Below are positions 10,885 through 21,578 of a DNA stretch of 64,000 bases, one piece after another. A program made the position numbers and the translations under genes. Source of the stretch: Lunularia cruciata (lineage: Eukaryota > Streptophyta > Marchantiopsida > Lunulariales > Lunulariaceae). The notes under the pieces were generated by a model that saw nothing but the letters and a program-made list of their open reading frames with translations, was not told the DNA's origin and made no database searches. Positions within the stretch are counted from its first letter, which is position 1; each line of letters starts with the position of its first letter. The stretch covers positions 20,676,744 to 20,740,743 of the forward strand of contig OX419759.1 of assembly GCA_948567375.1 (NCBI GenBank), read 5' to 3'.

Positions 10885-12420
10885 ATGACAACCAAATTTG
10901 AAGACTCTTGTTTAGTCTCTTATCATGATAGCAATGACAATAGTGCAATCAACTCAAAAGTCCAAATAAAATTTAGAACTACTTTACAACAAAACCTATT
11001 CTTTCAATTAGTACAAGGTCATCTTGTAACACATGACAAGGCATACAATAACTTTTCACTCAAAGATGGACTTCTATATTGCAAGAATCACATTTATGTT
11101 CTACCTATTGGTGATCTATGCTTGACATAACTTCAAGAGGTGTATGACTTACCAATGGCAGGACACACAAGGGTAGAGAAGATCATGACAAACAACAATA
11201 GTGGTGGCCAAACATAACACATGAAGTTCAAGACTTTTTCCAATCTTGTGAGAGTTGCCAATGCAACAAAGCTAAGAACTAGCAACCAAGTGGACTACTC
11301 CAACCACTTTCTATCCCATCTGGTTGATAGGAACATGTAAGCTCTTATCTCATCATATCTTTGCCTAAGACAAACCAAGGTCATACCTCAATCATGGCAT
11401 TTATTGATAAGCTTAGTAAGAAAATCCATTTGGCACTAACCTTTGATATAGTAGATGCTCCAATGTTGACCCAAATCTACTTTGACTATGTTTTCAAGCA
11501 TCATGCAATGGCTTGTGTCCTCATCTTTGACCATGATCCTCAATTTATTATTAAATTTTAGCAAGCACTCTTCAAGCAACTTGGAACCAAGCTTGCCTTA
11601 TTCATGGCCTATCACCTCAAACTCATGAGTAAACCAAATGTGAAAATTGCACCTTGGAGAATATGCTTTGAGCCTTTGTCAATATTACCATACTAATTGG
11701 AATGCTTGTCTTGTGGTTACTGAGTTTACTTACAATAATTCTAAGCAAGCATGCACCAAATTCTCTCTCTTCTTCCTCAATTTTGGCCAAGACCCACTTG
11801 TTATAAATTCCTTTCTTGCTTTCTTGCCATTTTTCATTCCTCATAATTCCATGTTCTTGTCCATAATATCTCACTCCTTATAGCAAGCTAAATCTCATCT
11901 CTTCATTACTCAAAATTGTCAAAAACAATATGCAGATCAACATTGTCTTGATGAAAAGTGAAAGTTGAAAGGTGAGAACCTTTCAACTAGGAGATAAGGT
12001 CATGTTTTCTTCTAATAACCTACCTCTCCTACTTGATAGTCAAATTAGTACAATTGCTCCTAATTGGATAGGTCTCTTTGATGTTACCCAAATCATTTCT
12101 CTTGTTGTTTATCAACTTGCCTTGCCTAGTGATATGCAAATCCATCCTATCATTAATGTTTCAAAGTTAAACCCTTTGTTTCTAATCCATTTTCCTTTTC
12201 CATTTGTATCCAACCTCCTCTTCTTCCTCCCATCCCTATCAACAATCATGAGGAGTATGAAGGTGATTGTATCCTTGTACATTGCAATATCCAACATGGT
12301 TGCCAATAACATACTAATTACAATGTCCTTTGGAAGGGTATCTCATTCATGATGCTACATGGGAGCATCTTTCTCATCTCCATAATGGAAAAATGGCCAT
12401 CCAAGAGTTTGAAGGTTCCA
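10885..12420 (+). pseudogene. pol: A2 pol: integrase and chromodomain (broken)
   Basis: The integrase core is recognisable at 11,361-11,561 (DKLSKKIHLAL, then LIFDHDPQF) and continues to about 11,880. A decayed chromodomain lies at about 12,240-12,410, parallel to A1. Frames change repeatedly. Confidence 0.8.
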
Positions 12421-12456
12421 TGATGATGAGGATGTCACCAACTAGCAAAAGGGGAA

Positions 12457-12835
12457 TGTAACATTATGAAGTTAGCACACAAGTTAGTAGAGGCTAACAA
12501 GTTAGCAAATATGCCAAATTAGCCAAGCAATCTAAGAATATTCTAGAGGCATCTAGGAAACTTCATGACTTGTTAGGAAACTTCATGACTAGCTTAGTTT
12601 GCATGCCAAGTGGGTGGCTCCTCAGAGGAAGTTTCTTTGGAAGGTTCATGGCTGGTTTAGCTTGCACTCTAAGAAGGCGGCTTCTAGTAGGAAACTTCCC
12701 AAGAACCTTGTATATTTCCTATAAATACCAAAGCCTATGCTCATGCTAGGTATTTGGAGTTTTTCATTCAAGAGTCTCAATGTGATTTTCCATTTAGGTC
12801 TTCTATTATTCTATTTTTCTCCATAGTCTTTTACA
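12457..12835 (+). repeat. 3' LTR of A2 (379 bp), family A
   Basis: It runs from TGTAACATTATG to TTTTACA and is preceded by the purine stretch AAAAGGGGAA. Only two GAA/TTC modules remain, against three in A1, and it has a TATAAATA box near 12,719. Confidence 0.9.
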
Positions 12836-13033
12836 ATCCACCACCTTCCCTATGCACTCCTCTCACCTCCCAATGCACCCCACCAACTATATATTAATTT
12901 TTTATGGTTAATTTTTCCAAAATAATTTTCAATTATAATTTTTTGAGGATTGGAGAACCCTTAAGAGAAACACAAAGCTTTAAAACTCAATACTCCAATG
13001 CCCCAAAGGAGCACCTTGTCTTTCTTATATAGC
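12836..13033. other. Spacer without gene
   Basis: AT-rich linker between A2 and the next LTR. It contains the phrase AAGGAGCACCTTGTC near 13,003, an inverted piece of the family-B LTR R region. Confidence 0.5.
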
Positions 13034-13728
13034 TATAATACCAATAGTTAGATATATTATCTAGAGGTGAAAATTGACTTGGTAACATCTAGAAAGATGT
13101 TAGTTATGGTAGACTAGGTAGATCATATAGAGTGTCATAAACAAAACACTTCTACTAATAGATCAAGAACCAAAAATAGCTTGAAAATGTAATACCGTAA
13201 GCTAGACATATGATCAAGAGGTAAAAGTTGGATTAGTAATAAATGGGAGGATGTTATAGATAATGGACTGAGTAGATCAGATAGATGTATCACCAAGAGA
13301 GTACTTCTACTAATAGGGCAAGAGCCAAGAATAACTTTAGTCAATTTTGGAGGTCTAAACAGATGAATTGGGCCTCAAAAATGTATAGTTCTCCTTCCTC
13401 TTATGGAGGAAAGGCTATTCTTCCCTCCCCAAGGTTTGTCTCATTGAGAGCTTTCTAATTGTACCTCACTCACACAATTTGGAGATTCTTACAAGAAGAT
13501 TCTCTAAATATTCCTTCCAATCAAAGATTGTTTGACCAACCAGATAGGATCAGAATTGACATGTCACCAATCTATGTATCTGATCCAATGGTGCAGCTTC
13601 CTATAGGAGAGTCTCCTTTGCTATATAATACAGTCAAGGTGCTCCTTTGGAGCATCGGAGGATTGAATTGAAGCTTGTGTCCCTTCTTATGTGTTCCTCT
13701 AAATTCCTCCTATCCTAGGAAGATTACA
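13034..13728 (+). repeat. LTR of family B (695 bp)
   Basis: It starts TATAATACC (TGTAATACC with one transition) and ends GATTACA. It has the family-B internal duplication: two copies of a segment of about 165 bases, each with CTAGA-CATAT..GAGGT-AAA..GGATGTTA phrases. Confidence 0.85.
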
Positions 13729-14218
13729 ATAGCAAAGAGGATTCTCTCAAAGGAAGCTCCACCCTTGGATCAAATACATGGATTGGTGACATGTTAGCAA
13801 GCTCCACTGAGCTTGCTAATAACATTACTTTACATTAGTTGCATGGATGGGTGATATATCAGTCCTTATCCTATCTAGTTGGTCAAACAAGTTTGACCAA
13901 AAGGAATATTTAGAGACTCTTCTTGTAGGAAGCTCAGAATAACATGGATGAGATACGTTTGGAAAGCTCTCAATGAGACAAATAGTGGAGGGAGAAGGCA
14001 AGCATTTTCCTCAAAAGAGAGGAGCCTAATTCATTTGATTCAGCCTCCAAAATTGGCTTTGAAGTTTTTAGGTGTTTTCAACTCCTTCCCTAGTAGTAGC
14101 AATACTCTTTTGGTGACATCTCTATCTGAGCTACTTAGGCCATCATATATAACATCCTTCCAAATATTAATAAACCAATTTTCACCTCTAGATAATATGT
14201 CTAGCTAATGATATTACA
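13729..14218 (-). repeat. Truncated LTR of family B, inverted
   Basis: On the minus strand it starts TGTAATATCATTAGC at 14,218 and runs to the CTTTGCTAT phrase, losing its last part. It directly abuts the plus-strand family-B LTR, giving a tail-to-tail pair. Confidence 0.85.
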
Positions 14219-15240
14219 AAAAATTGCAATGAGGTTAATGCTTACCAATTTATTATTCAAACTTGCATGTGTTTGATGATGAGCTCATGATTATTATTCT
14301 CAGACTATAAATTATTTTTTTTATGTGCTTGAGAAATATTGCATATTGCTTATTTTCTTGAGAAAGCTTCTATATGTTTGAAAGCCTCTAATTTTTTATT
14401 GGCTTGAGAAAGTCATTGTATGAAAGCCTCAAAGCCCATAGAATGGACTAGAAGAATATATGTGTTAAAGGACTCTAGAAGTTCTGTACAAAAACTATTG
14501 CCTAGTCCTTTTTATGGTCAAGTTTCATGATGTATAGAGTTTGTGAGCATTTGGGACAGAGCCAACCACTCAAGCTAAGTTCATGGCAAATTGTTCACTT
14601 TGAGCTTAAGTGATATTAGGGAAGCATTTTCTCTATATACAAGGGGGACAAGAAGAAGAAGGACAATTCCCTATATTATGGTGCAGGATTGGATCCAAAT
14701 GAAAGATTATACAACTAAGAGGTATCTTGCTAGGAAATGTGCATATCCTACATGGAGACCATTTTTCTAGTCACTTGGTGCTCTTTTAGTTCCAACAAGG
14801 AGGCCAAAGATAGTGCATGTGCATATTATCCTCACTATGAAATGAAAATGACTAGGTCTAGTACATACAATTTTGATTGGGTAGAGTTGATGTTACCTAC
14901 CTTAAAGGCTGACTTGGTGGTCCTTTAGAGATAGCTACACCATCTAGATGGTTAATTCTTCACGATGACATTTGGATGTTTTTCACCTATATGTTCTTGG
15001 AGAGAGGTTTGTTGGGTGAGGAAGAGATGATGTACTTGAGCACTACAAAAGAAGAAGAGATTTTCATCCATGATGCAAGTGAAGACCTATGAGTGAGAGT
15101 AGAATAATCAACACTTTTTAGAAGAATGTATTCTCTTCTCTCTCTTTGTATCCATTTTTATTTCATTAAAATATAAACTTGTAAATGTTCTTTGCTCATA
15201 TTCCTTAAATTTAGTCATTTGATATTGAATCAATTTTTGC
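14219..15240. other. CpG-poor sequence, no gene identified
   Basis: No LTR, RNA gene or known domain is seen. Short open stretches (for example 14,737-14,928) have no recognisable product. Confidence 0.5.
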
Positions 15241-17180
15241 ATATCTCATGATGTTGTTTCCAAATTTTGTTTCTCATGAGGTATTGGAGGTCTCATTGAC
15301 AATAAATGAGGGGTTAGAGATCCCCATGGATCACCATGATGAGTTAGAGGAGGAAGTTGAGGTCCCTCTAAGAGGCAATGAAGAGTTAGAGATCCCTACA
15401 AGAGGAGATGAGGAGTTACCCATACATTCATCCTTTTGAGCAGAGGGAAAGTGCCTCCTAGGAGGTATTTAGCCTAGAAAGGTACTTGAGTTGGAGGCAA
15501 AGTTAGTAGAGAGAGAGAGAGAGAGCATCTTCTTCATGAGAACGAGCGTAGCCTAACAAAGATGGTTGGGTGGATGAGATTGTGGACGTTTGGTGACCTA
15601 GATATTTTTGTGGCTTTGAGTGCAAGGGAGGTTGACATTAGTGACTGAGAGAGAGACTTCTTCTTGAGAGAGAGCATAGGTTGGTAGACCAAGAGGTGTT
15701 ATATTTGGCCTTCATGAGTGCAAAGAGATCTAAAGTGGAGAGATTGGCTCAATTAGACTTAGATGTGACACATAAAGACTTGATGGTTGATGCTTATATG
15801 ACCAAGGAGTAGTTTTACTAGAGGGAGTTTACTATTAGTATGGAATGGTTGGAGAGGACTATGGTTGAGTTTGATGAGATAGAGAGGACTCTAGATTAGA
15901 CCAGGACTCTTCTAGTTGAGGCAGTTGAGGAGGAGATGAATTTTATACATGAAGCTATGAGAATCCTCTTAGGGACATGTGTATATGATGACTCAAACCA
16001 GTAGTATAGACATAATTACTCACAAGAAATAGACTTATAATATAGAGAGGTTCACTCAAGGGTCTCAAAAAAAGGGTTACATATGTAGTCTTCTTGGGCT
16101 CAGACTATTGGTATAGAGACACAATCTGAGGCAACATAGACCAAGCCTCATCTATATGGATAGCCTAGAGGGGAGCCTAGTGTGATGACTCATGATATGG
16201 AGATTATTGCTTGGAGACCTCAAGTTTCATATGAGCTTGCATCCCAATCTCATTAGTAGATTTGCGTGAGGAAGTGGCTTGAGGAGAGGAGTATGCCACT
16301 CACATGTAAGATTTCTAGACCTAGGATATTGACATAAAGGATGAGCTCATTGAGAAAATTTATTCCTTGTATCATTTATGCTTACTAGAAGTGGAGGAAG
16401 ATTCTAGTTTTGGACATTGGTTATCTAGTAGATATGATGTGGGATAGTAGCCATTCTACTTCCAATGGTTTGACTAGGTAATCCAACATGGATGGTTATA
16501 TAATATAGGTATGATTACTTTTAGGTGTGTGCCATGACCTAGAGTTAGAGAGCTCATGAAGTATTATGTGTCATGCTTTGAGGTTATCATTTGGATTGAT
16601 AGCACAAGGATAGATTGTGAGTATTTACTCAAGTACATGTGGGATCAAGGTTTCCTACCAGAAAGAACACACACAAAGAAGCACCTCATGGCCTTGCTTG
16701 ATAACATGGATGGGTATAGGAATCATTAGAGATGTTTCACCCAGAGACCTTATAGTGCATTTATTGTCTATCATTTTGAGATATATTGATAGTTGATAGC
16801 ACATTACTTCCATATTGTAGGAACCATCCCCATGGTGCTATCCATACTCCAACATTTACTCCTTTTCAAAAAAAGAGTAGAAGATTCACACACTTCTATT
16901 AGAGACCTTGTGATAAATCCCTTAGATAGATTTAGAGTAGACACATGCTTGGCTATTGAGTTTCTCATAGAGGAGTAGACTTTTGGTTGTCTTAGGGATC
17001 ATAATGCAGATTCATATTAGGATCTATCATCCTCATATGGATCCAAGTTCAAGATCCTCCTTTGCATAATAGAGAGTGGGAACTCATGTGTAGATATAAT
17101 ATTGAGTTGATCAATAGACCCATCATTGTATGCTTTGATGTTGCACTAGAGCATTTTAGAGTAGAGTGTCTTTTGAGATA
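15241..17180 (+). pseudogene. Unidentified decayed coding-like region
   Basis: Long pieces read as plausible protein interrupted by isolated stops, many of them TAG or TGA one transition from CAG, CGA or TGG. Near 15,290-15,420 there are repeated acidic phrases (NEELEIP, GDEELPI); near 15,715-15,960 a stretch rich in E, K and L suggests a coiled coil; near 16,790-16,980 a hydrophobic start is followed by RDLVINPLDRFRVDTCLAIE. I do not recognise the family. It could be the ORF of an old transposon or a dead host gene. Confidence 0.35.
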
Positions 17181-17240
17181 CAAATTCAAACATCAATACC
17201 ATTCACCCTATATATAGTAAGCCTTTTTACACCCTTGAGA

Positions 17241-17417
17241 TGTTTTATCCATATGCTTGAGTCTTGGCAGGTTCTTATTGCAAGTTTTATCCTCACAAGT
17301 TCATGATATACTATCTCTAAGTTGTTGGAGATGCTTTATCCATATGCTTAAGTCTTGGCAAGTTCTTATTGCAAGTTTAGTCTTCACAAGTTCATTATGC
17401 ATGGCCTCTAAATTGTT
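17241..17417 (+). repeat. Imperfect tandem duplication, period about 91 bp
   Basis: The phrase TTTATCCATATGCTT followed by AGTCTTGGCA and TTCTTATTGCAAGTTT occurs at about 17,244 and again at about 17,335. Confidence 0.75.
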
Positions 17418-18129
17418 GGGTTTACTATGATAGCTCATTTATTTCACTTTTTTTTTCTCTAATAGTTTTTCATAAGCATCACTTCTAATCTTTACAATCT
17501 TAAAAAATAGATGTGATGAAATGCTATTCAAAGAGTCCTCCTTAAGAAATAAATGTAGGATAAAGCGTTATTCAAAGCATTCTTCCTGAATCCTGGATGG
17601 AAATCCCATCAAGTGCGATTGGGATGAAAGAGTGCAAGGATTTAGAAGATATAGTGACTATTACACACAAAGAGTGCTTCTTAACATTTAAAGATGTAAG
17701 TTATTGTAGGAGAAACTCAAGTGTGAGACAAGAAGGTTATAAATCTATTGGTATCACATACACTCTGGTCCTTGCTTTTAGCCTATTAGACTAATAAGCT
17801 ATGTCAAAGCTATGACAAAGCATGGAAATTAAGTTATGAGTCAATCAATGGTTTGAAACCCATCTTAGTAACCCAAGCATAGGTCATCATTGGACATAAT
17901 GAGTTAGTTAATGGGTTGAAACTGATCTTTAAACTGGACCCCACTTTGCACCCCCATGGTGCAAAGCCCTATGAATCCTTGATCCTATCTCTCTTAACAT
18001 TCTTCTTTCATTGTAACATTTATATTTCTCAGACGAGAAATTATTTTTTCTTACTCCAATTTGATATAAAAATATAATTATTAAGTATACTCTTACAAGT
18101 TGTCACTGAAAGTATTATAATAATTTAGG

Positions 18130-19517
18130 TGATGAACACTGTTCGTCCTGATAATCTAGGATTGCGAGAAACTTGAAGGACTCTTGGTGATCTGATCGGT
18201 AAGACATTCAACTCATTCAACTCATTCAACTTGCGAAGCTTTGAACCCGTGGGTGTATTTGTTGGGCTTTGCCAGGGCTTTATCTCAACCGTTAATATAC
18301 AGACTACACAAGCGTAGTCGAATTTTCACTCACATATTGCTCGTTCAGCCGATGCTTGGGTTTATGCAATCATTGTGTGGGACTTTTACTGAGTACTCAA
18401 AGAGGAGGTTGCTCCACACTTCAGCGTAAGGTATTTACAACCCTTTGACGAGCTCGCATAATCTGCTTCTGGAATTCAGAGTTTCGGGCTTTTAGAATTG
18501 GGTTCCCTGTGCTCCAGAACATTCGGTCGATAGGACCGTCCTTGGGTTACATAGTCTGCCCGTTACCGAGGATAGACGTACGATTCCACAGACTACAGTT
18601 TATAGGAATGGACGTTTTGTGTCCTTGAATTCTATAGATCTTGGACGTTCCAATGACAACTTTTAATTCATGATCAAACTGTTACTGATCGTTATCAATT
18701 GTCGCTGTATTTGCTACCAACTAAAAGAAAACAAACGTGGAAACGGAAAATTATCAAATCTAATTTGTACAAAAATAAACAAAGTTTAGAACATTCAAAT
18801 TTCTTGGAGAATTGGTTGTTCTTCTCAATAATCAAGCACAATCAGATTCAAGTAATGACATAAATTTCCGGAGGAATCCCAAATCGAGCTGTAATCGGGA
18901 GTAGATCAAAAGCGAACACTGTCAAATTCATCCACTAATCGAACCGAGGAAGTTGAGCAAACAGTTATCAAACTCAGACAATAACAAAACGGAGACAAAG
19001 AGCCACGCCTAGCTTGGAAGAGCTAAATAATCGCGTAAAGCTAGCTACTTCATCTCTTCCGGACCAGTAAAGCCCGGATCGAACATAATCGCCGTCATGT
19101 ATCTTTTCATTTAGATGATCTCTACCTCCTATCATGGTGCCATGGCAACAATGGACGGGAAATTTACCAAACAAACATGGCAATCCTCGTACTTTGTCTG
19201 AGAATACACTGAGACATTCCCGGTTTTGCTTCTGTTTGCTTGCCATTATTTATTTTTTGGACCGAACAAATTTGTCATTGGCTTCAATACTATCCAGTCC
19301 TTTTTTATCTGCAGAAGTGCATTCCTCTATGATAATTGGTGCAAATTACACTCTCGATTTCAAAGGTCACGGCGTCCTTCTGATCGCGTCTCTCGAAAAC
19401 TCCGGATCCAATCATTCACAACCCCAGAATGTACCTTCTATATAGGATGCCAACACCGTGAGTAGGAGATATGTGGCCGATTGTATCATACTGAGTTGGG
19501 GAAAGTTCACAAAATCC
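18130..19517. other. Upstream region of the orphan ORF, no gene identified
   Basis: It contains small open stretches without recognisable domains (for example 19,134-19,445). GTGAGT at 19,458 resembles a splice donor, so an upstream exon of the following gene cannot be excluded. Confidence 0.4.
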
Positions 19518-21578
19518 ATGGAATCCCAGGTCGGGCTGGCAGACATGGAAAGCCTGCTCGCAAAAACTCACGCTTTGAACCTGCTCAAATTCCCTAATCC
19601 TTGCTCAGAAGAGCCGCCGCATGCTCTCATTTTAGACGAGTGTGCTCCAGACTCTAAGCGCGTTGTAAACGCAAAAGATTTAATTAAGTTCCCGGAAAGT
19701 AATTTAGAAGCAAATTCTCCTCGTTCTAGTTTGTCGCGTTGTCTACATCGTTTTGCTCATCCTTCACATGAAGGCCTAGTTGAAGCAAAACCAGCATCTG
19801 CATCCGCGGGTTTGCAAGTTGCAAAACCAGCAGCATTACGTGGTAAAAAGGGGTCAATTTCATTAACTAAACATGTCCAAATTTCGTGTGAGTTAGTCAC
19901 TGAAATTGATAAAGCACAAGCTAGATCTGCTGTCTGTCCACAACAAGATGACAGTCTTGTCAAATGCCGATCTGCTAATAGGATTGTTGAGGTTTCTGCC
20001 GCTGAGACATGTGAAGAGTCTGATGAGGAGGGTCTTTGTACGCACAGAGTTCCAGTACACGCTGAGAAGCCTCTGATGCAGCTGACTCTTGACCAGGGAG
20101 CTCTCAATCGGGAACTGGGGCTATTCAAGGACCTCGAAGTCACAGATGAACCGTCAGACTTCGATTACGTACGAAGAGAACATCCGCTTGAAAGCTCTGG
20201 TCGTACAGCAGGAATTTACGATGCGCAACCGCGACATGGATATTATCGTCGAGGAGATGGCACATGGTCGAATCCCCGAGATTTCGAGGGTTTACCCGAC
20301 CCCTGGCTGGAAGCTGCGTATAGGCGCTATCACAGAGGGGACTTCATTGAAGGTTTCCTGCCGATTCCGGGAGACATAATGCTCACGGATAGAATAAGAG
20401 AAGCCTTTTTCGAATCCTACTTGGGGCCTAATCCCGGAGGCAACTGTACCGTTTTCGTTGATCGCGGTTACTTCGAAAGAGATCAGGATGCCATAGAGGA
20501 CATTGAGTATCAAATGCAAAGGTTTTTCACCCGGAATGACATGATTGTTCGTTTCGGGAAGTTCGAGGAAGGTTGGATATGGACCCCACAGTCACATGTC
20601 GAAATCTTTGTATTCAGAGGTCCATCTCGACGAATTAGAAGTAACCAAGAACTTGCCGTACCTCAACAATTAAGTTGCAACTTGTTCGACAAGCATAGAA
20701 ATATATGTCGTCTGTTACCACCTGACCCGCTAGATAGAAATACAATGATCCACAATAGGGTTCAGCCTCCGCCTCCTGCGCCTAGCTCCCTGAATCCTCG
20801 GGAAGCTGATTTACTCATCCGTCACGAAGAAGATGAAACTGTTCTGTTCGCAGATGGGAACCCAGAAGATTGGGAATTTTTTGATGGTGATTTACTCCTT
20901 CGTGTGAGTATTCAAAAAACAATAGATCCCTATCGCATTTTCACTGTCGATCTATACATGTACCAAATACTTCGGCAGCCTGATGGAGTAAGACCTTTAA
21001 TTGAAGTCAATGCCGCGGCCCACGTTCCAGTTATAGGACAGTGGATTTTCCGAGGCAGGGATGTGCAGATGTTTGGTCCACCGGATTTGGACGAAAATGG
21101 CAATGACCGTGTCCTAGATCGGAACGGTCCACAACCATTTGACAGAAGAGCAATCCCACATTGGGAAGCCCACGAACGCGAGCATATTCCTGGTCAACCT
21201 CTATCATCGGGAGATGATGATAATGATAATGATGACGATGATTCAGGTGCGTGGTATAGGAACCAGCCTAATCCTCGTACTCCTTCTGCTGGGCTTCGTG
21301 ATTCGGCTTCTGTAAATAGAAACCACAGTCGTTCGAATTCGGGGCGTTCGGGTGAATTCGGGCGTTCGTCGGAGGGATCGAATTCGAGGGGATTCGGAGG
21401 GCATACCGAGGAGGAGGAGCAGCAGCAGCAGGATGAGGTCAATCGTAGCCCCACCCCTGATGAAAGCAGTCGCTTTTCGAGGATTTCGGGTGCAGAAGGA
21501 GGGCTCGATGCTGGTCCATTTCCTGGAAGAAGGAGACGCTCGCCGGGAGCACGTTATTCTTCAAGTGGTTCCAATTAG
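19518..21578 (+). CDS. Orphan ORF, 686 aa, unknown function
   Basis: This is the only long unbroken reading frame in the window. The open frame extends to a GTG at 19,458, but the first ATG is at 19,518 with a good eukaryotic context (G at +4). The N-terminal third (residues 1-210) is Ser/Glu/Lys-rich and probably disordered. The middle (about 220-570) looks globular, rich in W, Y, F and acidic residues, with phrases such as GNCTVFVDRGYFERDQDA and GWIWTPQSHVEIFVFRG. The tail has an acidic run (GDDDNDNDDDD), serine/glycine-rich repeats, a Glu-Gln run and a basic RRRRSPG end that could be a nuclear signal. No signal peptide or membrane helix is evident. I do not recognise the family and assign no function. 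Its intactness amid broken genes suggests recent selection or recent arrival. Confidence 0.7.
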   Translation: MESQVGLADMESLLAKTHALNLLKFPNPCSEEPPHALILDECAPDSKRVVNAKDLIKFPESNLEANSPRSSLSRCLHRFAHPSHEGLVEAKPASASAGLQVAKPAALRGKKGSISLTKHVQISCELVTEIDKAQARSAVCPQQDDSLVKCRSANRIVEVSAAETCEESDEEGLCTHRVPVHAEKPLMQLTLDQGALNRELGLFKDLEVTDEPSDFDYVRREHPLESSGRTAGIYDAQPRHGYYRRGDGTWSNPRDFEGLPDPWLEAAYRRYHRGDFIEGFLPIPGDIMLTDRIREAFFESYLGPNPGGNCTVFVDRGYFERDQDAIEDIEYQMQRFFTRNDMIVRFGKFEEGWIWTPQSHVEIFVFRGPSRRIRSNQELAVPQQLSCNLFDKHRNICRLLPPDPLDRNTMIHNRVQPPPPAPSSLNPREADLLIRHEEDETVLFADGNPEDWEFFDGDLLLRVSIQKTIDPYRIFTVDLYMYQILRQPDGVRPLIEVNAAAHVPVIGQWIFRGRDVQMFGPPDLDENGNDRVLDRNGPQPFDRRAIPHWEAHEREHIPGQPLSSGDDDNDNDDDDSGAWYRNQPNPRTPSAGLRDSASVNRNHSRSNSGRSGEFGRSSEGSNSRGFGGHTEEEEQQQQDEVNRSPTPDESSRFSRISGAEGGLDAGPFPGRRRRSPGARYSSSGSN

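Larger units (their letters stand above)
6660..12835 (+). mobile_element. Ty3/gypsy chromovirus A2, strongly decayed
   Basis: A second family-A element with the same domain order as A1 but far more stops and frame breaks, so it is older. Its 5' LTR (about 6,660-7,094) has lost the primer site to a small deletion. The 3' LTR is at 12,457-12,835. A block of about 0.7 kb with no A1 counterpart interrupts gag. Confidence 0.88.

Noticed and set aside
15501-15526. GA-rich microsatellite as a regulatory site
   Set aside because: A simple GA run in decayed sequence without a neighbouring gene; no support for function.
20260-20290. tRNA-like GGTCGAATCCCC segment
   Set aside because: It lies inside the orphan ORF, and no acceptor or anticodon arms can be formed around it.
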